Shown one piece after another: positions 20,878-28,374 of a stretch of DNA of 29,227 nt. The notes beneath the pieces were generated by a model. It saw only the letters and a list, made by a program, of their open reading frames with translations. It searched no databases and was not told where the DNA came from. The stretch lies in IMG/VR virus record IMGVR_UViG_3300030103_000274, positions 1 through 29,227 of that record. One strand, given 5' to 3'. Source of the stretch: a virus. The position numbers and the translations under genes are program-made. Position 1 is the first letter of the stretch. Each line of letters opens with the position of its first letter.

Positions 20878-21986
20878 TGACTAAAGCAGCAGAATTAGCA
20901 AAGATAGGTGATGTAGCCAATAGTGGTCAGTTATCTGGCAGACGCAATCTTTTTTATAATGGTAATTTTCAGTGTTGGCAAAGAAGCACCTCACAAACTG
21001 GATTAGGAGCATCTAGTGGTTACTTTACTGCTGATAGATGGAAAACAGATATTGGTGCTACATCTGCAGGAAGATTTACCATGAATAGAACAGCAGGTGA
21101 CCCTGATGGTTTTAATTATGGATTGGTTATAAATTGCACAACTACAGATACATCCATAGCGGCAGGAGAATTTTTGTTAGTTCAACAAAGATTTGAAGGA
21201 CAAGATTTACAACATTTAAAAAAGGGTACTTCAGGAGCAGAAACCACAACACTTTCTTTCTACGCAAAGGTTGTGGGAAGTGCTACAGATATCGTAGTTG
21301 AAGTTTTTGACAATGACAATTCAAGACACATATGTAAACTATTTACATTAACTACAGATTGGGTGAGATATTACTTTACAATACCGGGAGATACAACTGG
21401 TTCATTAGACCAAGATAATGCACAATCTATGACTGTATCTTTTTGTTTGCATAGTGGCTCTACTTATACAGGGGGTACTTTAGCTACAGATTGGGCAGCT
21501 AATAACAACTCAAATAGATTTGTAGGAGTTGATTCCATATTTGCTAGTACAAGTAACGAGTTTTATCTTGCTGGAGTCCAATGGGAAGTTAGTTCTCAAG
21601 CTACAAACTTCGAGCATCGATCAGCGGGTGAAGAACTAGCTTTGTGTCAGAGGTATTATTATCAATTTCAAGCAGCAACAAGTTTTATGAAAATAGGTCA
21701 TGGCAGAGCATATAATACTTCTAATACAACTTGTACTTATACTGTGCCAGTTCCTATGAGAGCTAGTCCAACAGGAGGTGTTTCTGCTGCGTCTGATGTT
21801 GGTGTAGCAGGATTGAGTGGTGGTGGCACTACAGGATTTACAACAAATAGTGAAAGAATGGATGACCTTGTGCGTTTTGCAGCGAATGTGACAAGAAGTG
21901 GTGCAGATATGTCAGCAGGGACAATTTATCAAGTTGAAGCAGATAATAACACAAACATGAAATTAACATTAGATGCGGAGTTATAG
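20877..21986 (+). CDS. Tail fibre with jelly-roll carbohydrate-binding-like domain
   Basis: A 369-residue protein in a TAATG overlap with the previous fibre gene. 'GRRNLFYNGNFQCWQRSTSQ' followed by TADRWKTDIG and 'TTLSFYAKVVGSATDIVVEV' fits the lectin-like jelly roll that many phage fibres use for sugar binding; 'EFYLAGVQWEVSSQATNFEH' and RSAGEELALCQRYYYQF are conserved at its end. The last ~100 residues are a second beta domain. Because it lacks a shaft, it could be a tip or capping protein for the upstream fibre. Confidence 0.75.
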   Translation: MTKAAELAKIGDVANSGQLSGRRNLFYNGNFQCWQRSTSQTGLGASSGYFTADRWKTDIGATSAGRFTMNRTAGDPDGFNYGLVINCTTTDTSIAAGEFLLVQQRFEGQDLQHLKKGTSGAETTTLSFYAKVVGSATDIVVEVFDNDNSRHICKLFTLTTDWVRYYFTIPGDTTGSLDQDNAQSMTVSFCLHSGSTYTGGTLATDWAANNNSNRFVGVDSIFASTSNEFYLAGVQWEVSSQATNFEHRSAGEELALCQRYYYQFQAATSFMKIGHGRAYNTSNTTCTYTVPVPMRASPTGGVSAASDVGVAGLSGGGTTGFTTNSERMDDLVRFAANVTRSGADMSAGTIYQVEADNNTNMKLTLDAEL

Positions 21987-21994
21987 AGGCTAAT

Positions 21995-22177
21995 ATGCAA
22001 GTAACAAATGCCAAATATTGGAAATATCCTTTAACTGGAAAAGTAACACATATTTATTGCACTATTGCAGGAAGAGAGTTTCAACAACAAGTGCCAATAG
22101 ATGAAGCAAATACAGATTATCAAAACATCAAAGCACAAGTAGACGCAGGAACTTTAACTATAGAGGATGCAGATTAA
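21995..22177 (+). CDS. Small conserved fibre-region protein
   Basis: A 60-residue protein, 'MQVTNAKYWKYPLTGKVTHI' then YCTIAGREFQQQVPIDEAN and a C-terminal QVDAGTLTIEDAD. The pattern is common in small proteins encoded behind phage fibre genes, where a short beta hairpin precedes a helix. It ends in a TAATG overlap with the next gene. The role is unknown; assembly or tip capping is possible. Confidence 0.6.
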   Translation: MQVTNAKYWKYPLTGKVTHIYCTIAGREFQQQVPIDEANTDYQNIKAQVDAGTLTIEDAD

Positions 22178-22410
22178 TGAGAACTGGACAACCAATACTT
22201 GTAACAGAAAATGAAGATGTAAAACAAAATGTTACGATGCACAATTCAAAACTCACACACATAATTGCACTTATAGATGAGGTTGAGTGTTTAAAAGGTG
22301 AGATAAGAACAAGTGGTACTGGACATATCTACACTACCATTAGTACTTTAGAAAATAGAATACAAAGACTAAGAAAAGAATTAGAAAAAGAAAACGAGGA
22401 TTATAATTAA
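22177..22410 (+). CDS. Small coiled-coil protein
   Basis: A 77-residue protein whose C-terminal part ('HIYTTISTLENRIQRLRKEL') is a heptad-rich coiled coil. GTGHIYTTISTLENRI is a pattern I know from uncharacterised marine phage proteins. It starts and ends in TAATG overlaps, between two fibre-region genes. No membrane segment is present, so it is not a typical spanin. It may trimerise or act as a chaperone. Confidence 0.55.
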   Translation: MRTGQPILVTENEDVKQNVTMHNSKLTHIIALIDEVECLKGEIRTSGTGHIYTTISTLENRIQRLRKELEKENEDYN

Positions 22411-22889
22411 TGCTAGGTCATGCCGCTATTGCTGAAACTGCTATTGCTGATGTAGGTGGTGTACTACAAGTAGCAAGCGCAGAAATGAGTGGCATAGCTT
22501 CTAAGACATCTGTTGGTGTTGGCATATTGGCTGGTGTAGCTGATTTAAGTGGTAACTTTACACAAACATCTACTGGTACATTTATAGGTATTACGTCTGC
22601 AGATATTAGTGCAAATTTTACACAAGCATCAGCAGCTAATAGATTAGACGTTTCTGAAATAGATATAAGCAGTAATTTTATACAAACAACAGATCTAACA
22701 TTAATAGCTATTACGTCAGCGACAGCAGATTTGAATTTTACAAAAACTAGTTCTGGGGATATAATGTTTATAGATGTTGTAACTAATGCTGCTACAGAGA
22801 ATTATACAGAAATTACACCTAGTGACACGGAGACATATACTGAAATTATACCTAGTGGCACAGAAACATACACAGAAATAGAGGGTTAA
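22410..22889 (+). CDS. Repeat protein, 20-residue and 11-residue periods
   Basis: A 159-residue protein starting 'MLGHAAIAETAIAD', a start known from marine phage proteins. From residue 25 to ~124 a 20-residue unit recurs five times; clear anchors are DLSGNF (45), DISANF (65), DISSNF (85) and TADLNF (105), exactly 20 apart. Residues 129-159 carry three copies of an 11-residue unit, TE-N/T-YTEI-x-PS. Alternating small and hydrophobic residues suggest a beta solenoid or fibre. It lies between fibre genes and is likely a fibre or fibre-shaft component. Confidence 0.65.
   Translation: MLGHAAIAETAIADVGGVLQVASAEMSGIASKTSVGVGILAGVADLSGNFTQTSTGTFIGITSADISANFTQASAANRLDVSEIDISSNFIQTTDLTLIAITSATADLNFTKTSSGDIMFIDVVTNAATENYTEITPSDTETYTEIIPSGTETYTEIEG
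22482..22886 (+). repeat. 60-base and 33-base in-frame tandem repeats
   Basis: Degenerate 60-base units (about 22482-22781) code for the 20-residue repeat and three 33-base units (22794-22886) for the 11-residue repeat. Copies differ mostly by synonymous and conservative changes, so they are selected at protein level; unit number could vary by slippage or unequal recombination. Confidence 0.6.
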
Positions 22890-22890
22890 T

Positions 22891-24159
22891 ATGGCAAGCA
22901 CATATACAACAAACAATGGCATAGAGAAAATTGGTTCTGGAGAACAGGCTGGAACTTGGGGTACAACTACAAATGCTAATTTAGATATTATAGATAAAGC
23001 TATTAATGGTGTTGAAGCTATTACATTATCAGGCACCTCTAAAACAATTACAACAACAGATGGTTCTGCGGCATCTGAGGGTGTTAATAAAGTATTTGTT
23101 TTTTCAGGATCACCGGGTGGAACATGCACAGTCACATTATCGCCAAATGACCAAGAAAAAGTTTATTTAATTAAAAATAGTTCAGATCAAACAGTTCTTA
23201 TAAGTCAAGGCAGTGGTGCAAACGCATCTTTAGCGGCTAATGAAACAGCTTGGGTTTTTAGTGATGGAGCAGGATCTGGTGCTGCTGTAACAAAACAAGA
23301 TGTATCATCTTCTCCTGCGGCCTTTACAGTTGGTACAAATTTAACTGTAACAGGTGATGCTTCTGTAGGTGATGATTTATCTTTAGCTTCTGATGGAGCT
23401 ATATTAAATTTTGGCGCAGATAGTGATGTAAGCCTTACACATGTTGCTGATACTGGTTTATTATTAAATAGCACAAGACAGTTACAGTTTAATGACTCTA
23501 CACAAAACATTAATGCACCAAATGCAACAACTTTAGATATAAATGCCACAGACGAAGTTGAAGTTAATGCAACCTTGATCGATGTAAATGGCAACTTAGA
23601 TGTATCTGGCACCTCAACATTAACAGGCAATGTAACTTTAGGCGGTCAACTCATCATGCCAGATGTTACTGATACTAAGATATTAATTGCAGATGGCACA
23701 AGCTATCAAGAACGCTCAGTAAGTGGCGATGTAACTATATCAAATACTGGCGTAGCAACAATAGCAAACAATGCAGTAGAAACTGCCATGATAGCCGATA
23801 ACCAAATAACTACTGCAAAACTAGCAGGAAGTGTTGCGGTTATAGGGATGAGTGCTAAAGTAACTGTTTCTGGAGGAAACCCAGCTATAACAGCTTCTGT
23901 AAATACTAGTGGAATAACAGATTCTGGAACAGGAGACTTTACTATTGCCATTGCTACAGATTATTCTGATGCAAATTATGCAGTATCAGCAACTACTTTT
24001 GATGATGACGGAACAAACAGAAACATAGGTGAGTTAACTGTAGATACACAGGCAGCAGATACTATATTAGTAAAATCTTTTAGACCAAGTGCTTCAGAAA
24101 ATTCAGCAAGAAGTTCTTTTGATCCTGATGGATTTTATGTAATGAGTAATGCTCAATAA
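22891..24159 (+). CDS. Tail fibre (YTTNNGIEKIGSGEQAGTWG start)
   Basis: A 422-residue fibre. 'YTTNNGIEKIGSGEQAGTWG' and TTTNANLDIIDKAINGV form a frequently seen N-terminal adaptor of marine phage fibres; the next ~80 residues are a beta domain ('KVYLIKNSSDQTVLISQGSG'). The shaft has 'GDASVGDDLSLASDGAILNF', 'DSTQNINAPNATTLDINATD' and 'LIDVNGNLDVSGTSTLTGNV'. The C-terminal part, 'ASVNTSGITDSGTGDFTIAI' and YSDANYAVSATTF, resembles the tip domain of the three paralogues at 15978-17289. It likely forms a trimer with its own tip. Confidence 0.78.
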   Translation: MASTYTTNNGIEKIGSGEQAGTWGTTTNANLDIIDKAINGVEAITLSGTSKTITTTDGSAASEGVNKVFVFSGSPGGTCTVTLSPNDQEKVYLIKNSSDQTVLISQGSGANASLAANETAWVFSDGAGSGAAVTKQDVSSSPAAFTVGTNLTVTGDASVGDDLSLASDGAILNFGADSDVSLTHVADTGLLLNSTRQLQFNDSTQNINAPNATTLDINATDEVEVNATLIDVNGNLDVSGTSTLTGNVTLGGQLIMPDVTDTKILIADGTSYQERSVSGDVTISNTGVATIANNAVETAMIADNQITTAKLAGSVAVIGMSAKVTVSGGNPAITASVNTSGITDSGTGDFTIAIATDYSDANYAVSATTFDDDGTNRNIGELTVDTQAADTILVKSFRPSASENSARSSFDPDGFYVMSNAQ

Positions 24160-24169
24160 AGGATAGCTT

Positions 24170-26311
24170 ATGCCCTTAAGTAAATTACAATTTAAATCAG
24201 GAATATCATCAGATATAACCGCTTATAGTAATGAAGGAGGTTTTATTGATGGAGACAAGATTAGATTTAGGTTTGGTTTTCCAGAAAAAATTGGTGGATG
24301 GGCAAAGGTTAGCTCTAATACATATCAAGGTAAAGCTAGAAGACTGCATAACTGGATAGCTTTAGATGGTTCTAATTATTTAGGTGTTGGAACACATTTA
24401 AAATACTATATCGAAGAAGGCACAACATTTAACGATATAACTCCAATTAGATCTACTATAACAAGCGGCATTACATTTACTACAGTTAATGGTTCTGCTG
24501 TAGTTACAGTAAATTTAACAAATCATGGAGCTAATGCTAATGATTTTGTAACTATATCTAATGCAGATACAGCTTTAGGTGGACTTGCAGCAAGTTTATT
24601 TAATACAGAGCATCAAATTGTTTCAGTTACCGATGCAAGTAAGTTTACTATTAATATAGGCTCTAATGCTGGTTCTGCGGCTACTGGAGCAGCAAAGAGT
24701 TCCGGAAGTGTTACTGCTGCATTTCAAATTAATACAGGCACAGACACTACTGTAGGAGGCACCGGATGGGGGGCAGGACAATTTGGTGGTTTAACTAATG
24801 GAGCTTTAACAACGCAATTAAATGAAGCATTAGATGATAGCGAGACTGCTATTGATGTAGATGATGAAACAGGAATTACGACAGCGGGAGATGTTATACT
24901 TGTTGGTGAAGAGCTTATGCTTGTAGCTGGAGATACAGATGATAATACTTTAAATGTAACAAGAGGTCACAGTGGCACAACGGCAGTAGCACATGATGAT
25001 GATACTACTGTTAGATTAGCGGTAGGTAACGCTATAACCACAGATGATTTTGTTGGATGGGGTAGTTCTGCATCAGTGACAGTTTCTGGTAATCAAATAA
25101 GATTGTGGTCACATGATAATTTTGGAGAAGATTTAATAATTAATGCTATTAATAATGGTATATTTTATTGGGATAGAACCAATGGTTTAGGTGCAAGAGC
25201 AGTTGAGTTAAGCACAATTAGCGGAACTAAAACAAGTGTACCACAGATCGCAAAACAGATTATGGTCTCTGATAGAGATAGGCATGTTATAGCTTTTGGT
25301 GCTGACGGATTAGGTGCGACAGCAACAGCAACACAGGGTGATGGAGTACAAGACCCTTTGTTAATTAGATTTAGCAGTCAAGAAAATCCTATTGATTGGT
25401 TTCCAACAACAAGAAACACAGCAGGTGATTTACGTTTAGGTGGAGGCTCTACATTTGTGCAGGCAGTTGAAACTAAACAGGAAATATTAGTTTTTACTAA
25501 TAAAACATTACATTCTATGAAATATATTGGACCGCCTTTTACATTCGGTACACAAGAACTTTCTAAAAATATAACAATAATGAGTCCTTTTTCAGCTATT
25601 ACTAATGGCGATGCGGTATATTGGATGGGTGTTGATACATTTTATGTGTATACCGGAGGTCAAACATCACAGTTGCCATGTACAATAAAAGACAAAGTAT
25701 TTTTAGACATTAACATAGCAGAAAAAGATAAAGTACATGTAGGTGTAAATTCTGAATTTAATGAGATTATTTGGTTTTATCCTACAGCAAATCAGGTAGA
25801 AACTGATGCTTATGTAATATATAATGTGCAAGAACAAGTTTGGTATAACGGTACATTGCCAAGAGATGCTTGGTTGGATAGAGGAATAAGATCTCTTCCT
25901 ATAGCAACAGGTTCTGCTTTATTATACAATCACGAAGTAGGATTTGATGATGACGGCAGTGCTATGACAGCATTTGTTGAATCTGCTCCTATGGCTTTAG
26001 GTCAAGGAGAAAGATTTGCATCATTAAGCACTATAATACCTGATGTAAATTTTGCAGGATCAACTGCAACTAATCCTAGTGTGAATTTTACAGTTAAAGC
26101 AAGAACTCACTCAGGCTCTGGTTTTACACAAACATCAGATGCAAAGTCTTCAGAAAGATCAGCCACAAGTCCTGTTGAGGCTTACACACAAAAGTTAGAT
26201 TTTAGAGTTAGGGGTAGAACATTTGCATTAAGAGTAGAGTCAACAACACTTGGCACTAAATTTAAATTAGGAACACCAATGGTCAATGTAGTACAAGACG
26301 GAAGAAGATAA
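24170..26311 (+). CDS. Large tail nozzle / DNA-stabilisation-like protein
   Basis: A 713-residue protein that is the largest in the window. 'LQFKSGISSDITAYSNEGGF', FRFGFPEKIGGWAKVSS, 'NWIALDGSNYLGVGTHLKYY' and 'IRLWSHDNFGEDLIINAINN' are signature blocks of a large family in ocean phages; 'DPLLIRFSSQENPIDWFPTT' and DAVYWMGVDTFYVYTGG lie in repeated blades that recall the beta-propeller of P22 gp10 / T7 gp12 tail nozzle proteins. It would seal the short tail and hold packaged DNA. Residues ~212-286 (LDDSETAIDVDDETGI and VTRGHSGTTAVAHDDDT) look like an inserted domain. The nozzle assignment is inference from size, blades and place. Confidence 0.72.
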   Translation: MPLSKLQFKSGISSDITAYSNEGGFIDGDKIRFRFGFPEKIGGWAKVSSNTYQGKARRLHNWIALDGSNYLGVGTHLKYYIEEGTTFNDITPIRSTITSGITFTTVNGSAVVTVNLTNHGANANDFVTISNADTALGGLAASLFNTEHQIVSVTDASKFTINIGSNAGSAATGAAKSSGSVTAAFQINTGTDTTVGGTGWGAGQFGGLTNGALTTQLNEALDDSETAIDVDDETGITTAGDVILVGEELMLVAGDTDDNTLNVTRGHSGTTAVAHDDDTTVRLAVGNAITTDDFVGWGSSASVTVSGNQIRLWSHDNFGEDLIINAINNGIFYWDRTNGLGARAVELSTISGTKTSVPQIAKQIMVSDRDRHVIAFGADGLGATATATQGDGVQDPLLIRFSSQENPIDWFPTTRNTAGDLRLGGGSTFVQAVETKQEILVFTNKTLHSMKYIGPPFTFGTQELSKNITIMSPFSAITNGDAVYWMGVDTFYVYTGGQTSQLPCTIKDKVFLDINIAEKDKVHVGVNSEFNEIIWFYPTANQVETDAYVIYNVQEQVWYNGTLPRDAWLDRGIRSLPIATGSALLYNHEVGFDDDGSAMTAFVESAPMALGQGERFASLSTIIPDVNFAGSTATNPSVNFTVKARTHSGSGFTQTSDAKSSERSATSPVEAYTQKLDFRVRGRTFALRVESTTLGTKFKLGTPMVNVVQDGRR

Positions 26312-26691
26312 TGTTAATAACAAGTATTCCACAATATGTACAAGGTTTAACAAATGCCAAAGTTGATTTAACGACAACTGATGCCACAACAGTCTACACT
26401 GTACCAACAGGGGCTGACTTTAATGCATCTGTTATAAGCTCTATAATAGTATCAGAAGATAGTGGTAATGCAGATACAATTACACTTACTATTACCAGTG
26501 GCAGTGATGTGTTTAGTTTGTTTAAAGTAAAAGCTGTTGCAGCTAATACAAGTATAGAACTATTAACTAGAGACTTAGTTTTACAAAGTGGAGAAATACT
26601 AAAAGCAACTGCAGCAACTGCAAATAGATTACATGTTGTAGTTAGTATTCAAGAGTTATCAATATTCAGAACACCACAGAGTGTTTTGTAG
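26311..26691 (+). CDS. Small beta-sandwich virion protein
   Basis: A 126-residue protein in a TAATG overlap with the nozzle-like gene. 'VYTVPTGADFNASVISSIIV' and 'GNADTITLTITSGSDVFSLF' are strand-rich; the second half has 'ANTSIELLTRDLVLQSGEIL' and a final HVVVSIQELSI. The order is like that of the product of 15158. Related small proteins follow the nozzle-like gene in marine phages. Probable virion component with unknown place. Confidence 0.6.
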   Translation: MLITSIPQYVQGLTNAKVDLTTTDATTVYTVPTGADFNASVISSIIVSEDSGNADTITLTITSGSDVFSLFKVKAVAANTSIELLTRDLVLQSGEILKATAATANRLHVVVSIQELSIFRTPQSVL

Positions 26692-26888
26692 TGACAGCAT
26701 TTATGTTGGCATGTTATTTAAATGGAGTTGCAGATGGACAAATATACTTTCGATCAGCTGCAGATTGCGTTACTTTTTCTAGATATTTAAGTAAGCAAGA
26801 GTATGATATGAAAGGTAAAACACAGGTTTATGATTGTATTTGTAAACTTGTACCATTAGTAAATGAAGAGAAAGTGAGGGTATATTAA
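26691..26888 (+). CDS. Small Cys-rich protein
   Basis: A 65-residue protein with a GTG start that overlaps the upstream TAG by one base. The N-terminal 'MTAFMLACYLNGVADGQIYF' could be a weak export or membrane segment; four cysteines (C8, C26, C49, C51) may form disulfides if exported. Related short Cys proteins precede the holin gene in marine phages. It may belong to the lysis group, perhaps acting in the periplasm, but this is speculative. Confidence 0.5.
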   Translation: MTAFMLACYLNGVADGQIYFRSAADCVTFSRYLSKQEYDMKGKTQVYDCICKLVPLVNEEKVRVY

Positions 26889-27283
26889 TGTTACAGGCTT
26901 TGATAGGACCAGTTACAGGGCTGCTAGATAAGTTTATACCTGACGCAGATCAAAAGGCTAAGTTGGCACACGAAATAGCTACTATGTCTGAAAGACATGC
27001 GCAGGAGGCTCTACTTGCCCAGTTAGAAATAAACAAAGCAGAAGCTGCAAGTGGCTCTATATTCAAAGGCGGATGGCGCCCAGCTGTTGGATGGGTGTGC
27101 GCGATTGCTTTTGCTTATCATTTTATACTTAAAGATCTAATTATATTTGGTGCATCATTTGCAGGTGCAACATTACCAGAATTGCCGGAATTTGATATGG
27201 GTACACTTTTAACGGTTCTTGGCGGCATGCTCGGAATCGGAGGACTTAGGACATATGAAAAGCAAAAAGGTTTAACAAAATGA
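26888..27283 (+). CDS. Holin of the 3TM (gene-transfer-agent type) family
   Basis: A 131-residue protein. The helical N-terminus ('MLQALIGPVTGLLDKFIPDA', 'HEIATMSERHAQEALLAQLE') is followed by 'IFKGGWRPAVGWVCAIAFAY' and hydrophobic segments at ~68-91 and ~104-119, and GGLRTYEKQKG at the end. The order and the GGWRP..GW and R-x-YEK motifs are those of the 3TM holin family described from gene transfer agents of alphaproteobacteria. It would permeabilise the inner membrane so that the cytoplasmic lysozyme at 27927 can reach the wall. Confidence 0.82.
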   Translation: MLQALIGPVTGLLDKFIPDADQKAKLAHEIATMSERHAQEALLAQLEINKAEAASGSIFKGGWRPAVGWVCAIAFAYHFILKDLIIFGASFAGATLPELPEFDMGTLLTVLGGMLGIGGLRTYEKQKGLTK

Positions 27284-27369
27284 TAGACTTAAGTAAATGT
27301 CCAGAATGTGGATTTGAATTACCAGATGGTGATTTTTGTCCTATTTGTAAAGTGCGGAGAAAAAAATGA
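27280..27369 (+). CDS. 29-residue zinc-ribbon peptide
   Basis: A short reading frame with ATGA overlaps on both sides (27280-27283 and 27366-27369). The peptide MIDLSKCPECGFELPDGD continues FCPICKVRRKK; CPEC (C7, C10) and CPIC (C20, C23) make a complete four-cysteine zinc ribbon with a 9-residue spacer and a basic tail. The precise coupling to neighbours and the intact metal site argue that it is a real gene. The function is unknown. Confidence 0.65.
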   Translation: MIDLSKCPECGFELPDGDFCPICKVRRKK

Positions 27370-27506
27370 GTTTATATAGAAATATACAAGCCAAGAGAAG
27401 AAGAATAGCCGCTGGTAGTGGTGAGAAGATGCGTAAAGCAGGTGCAAAGGGAGCGCCTACTAAAAAGAATTTTAAAAGAGCAAAGCAGACAGTTAAGAAA
27501 AAATAA
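27366..27506 (+). CDS. 46-residue basic peptide
   Basis: A short frame in ATGA and TAATG overlaps. 'MSLYRNIQAKRRRIAAGSGE' followed by KMRKAGAKGAPTKKNFKRAK is a very basic peptide of a family I know from many marine phages (IQ-K-R-x-R-I-x-x-GSGE-K-M-R). Its strong conservation in distant phages points to a specific role, possibly nucleic-acid binding, but none is known to me. Confidence 0.68.
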   Translation: MSLYRNIQAKRRRIAAGSGEKMRKAGAKGAPTKKNFKRAKQTVKKK

Positions 27507-27826
27507 TGTCAGATAGACTTTTTAGGATAAGAAGAAAAATGGCAAAGAAAAAAGATCCAAAAGTAGGAACAGGTAAAAAGCCAAAAGGTTCTGGTAGACG
27601 TTTATATACAGATGAGAATCCAAAAGATACAGTGGGTATTAAGTTTGCAACACCTGCAGATGCAAGGGCTACAGTTGCTAAAGTTAAGAAAGTTAGCAAA
27701 CCTTTTGCAAGAAAGATACAAATCTTGACTGTTGGAGAGCAAAGAGCAAAAGTTATGGGTAAGGCGGATGTAGCCAGTATATTTAAAAAAGGCAAAGAAA
27801 GTATTAGGAAAGCTAACAAGAAATGA
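27506..27826 (+). CDS. Basic conserved protein (KKDPKVGTGKKPKGSGRRLY family)
   Basis: A 106-residue Lys/Arg-rich protein. 'KKDPKVGTGKKPKGSGRRLY' and TDENPKDTVGIKFATPADAR, then 'KVSKPFARKIQILTVGEQRA', are hallmarks of a highly conserved family of marine phages. The ATG at 27506 lies in a TAATG overlap; an ATG at 27539 would give a product starting MAKKKDPK, which may be the usual family start. It is placed between holin and lysozyme genes. Role unknown; the positive charge suggests nucleic-acid binding. Confidence 0.7.
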   Translation: MSDRLFRIRRKMAKKKDPKVGTGKKPKGSGRRLYTDENPKDTVGIKFATPADARATVAKVKKVSKPFARKIQILTVGEQRAKVMGKADVASIFKKGKESIRKANKK

Positions 27827-27924
27827 TTTGGACATGGTTAAGATTATCAAAGTTTTTTAATAAGATAGGCAATTATTTTTATTACAAACATGTGCAATGT
27901 GTTAAAAGAAACCAAAGGAGATAG
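27823..27924 (+). CDS. 33-residue basic peptide
   Basis: A short frame from an ATGA overlap at 27823 to TAG at 27922-27924. The product MIWTWLRLSKFFNKIGNYF continues YYKHVQCVKRNQRR; an amphipathic, aromatic and basic helix of this kind is found in small proteins of related marine phages. It ends just before the lysozyme start, and its own last codons (AAGGAGA) supply the lysozyme's ribosome-binding site. It may associate with membrane; function unknown. Confidence 0.55.
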   Translation: MIWTWLRLSKFFNKIGNYFYYKHVQCVKRNQRR

Positions 27925-27926
27925 TC

Positions 27927-28373
27927 GTGGATATTGAGCAATTAAGATTAGAAATAGAAGCAGATGAGGGAAATGTAAATGAAATATACCTCGATCATTT
28001 AAAATTACCTACGCTAGGAATTGGTCACCTTATAAAAAAGACAGATCCAGAACATGGTATGCCTGTTGGTACACCGGTGAGCAGAAAGCGTGTAAATACT
28101 TGTTTTAATGAAGATATACAAGGAACTATAGAAGATTGCGAAAAGTTATATAAAGATTTTTACAAGTTACCAGAAGAAGTAAAATTAATATTATGCAATA
28201 TGATGTATAATCTGGGGTACACAAGGCTCTCAAAATTTAGTAAACTAAAGAAAGCTATAACTGAAAGTAACTGGGAAGAGGCATCAATGCAGATGCATCA
28301 GTCAAAGTGGAGAACACAAGTACCTAACAGAGCAGAAAGATTAATAAACAGAATGAAAGCAGTAGGAGCGTAG
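27927..28373 (+). CDS. T4-type lysozyme endolysin (GH24 muramidase)
   Basis: A 148-residue endolysin that cleaves the glycan of peptidoglycan. It uses a GTG start at 27927 with AAGGAGA 6 bases ahead. The catalytic triad of T4 lysozyme (E11, D20, T26) is conserved as E14, D23 and T29 with identical spacing in 'EADEGNVNEIYLDHLKLPTL', followed by GIGH; 'LILCNMMYNLGYTRLSKFSK' is the C-terminal lobe, and WRTQVPNRAERLI the family end. There is no signal peptide, so it needs the holin at 26888. Lysozymes of this size are usual for the family. Confidence 0.93.
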   Translation: MDIEQLRLEIEADEGNVNEIYLDHLKLPTLGIGHLIKKTDPEHGMPVGTPVSRKRVNTCFNEDIQGTIEDCEKLYKDFYKLPEEVKLILCNMMYNLGYTRLSKFSKLKKAITESNWEEASMQMHQSKWRTQVPNRAERLINRMKAVGA

Positions 28374-28374
28374 C

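Noticed and set aside
22794-22886. CRISPR-like short repeats
   Set aside because: The 33-base units are contiguous, degenerate and in frame within a protein-coding gene, with no spacers.
15978-24159. Diversity-generating retroelement acting on the fibre array
   Set aside because: No reverse transcriptase and no near-identical template/variable repeat pair was seen in the window; a system outside the window cannot be excluded.
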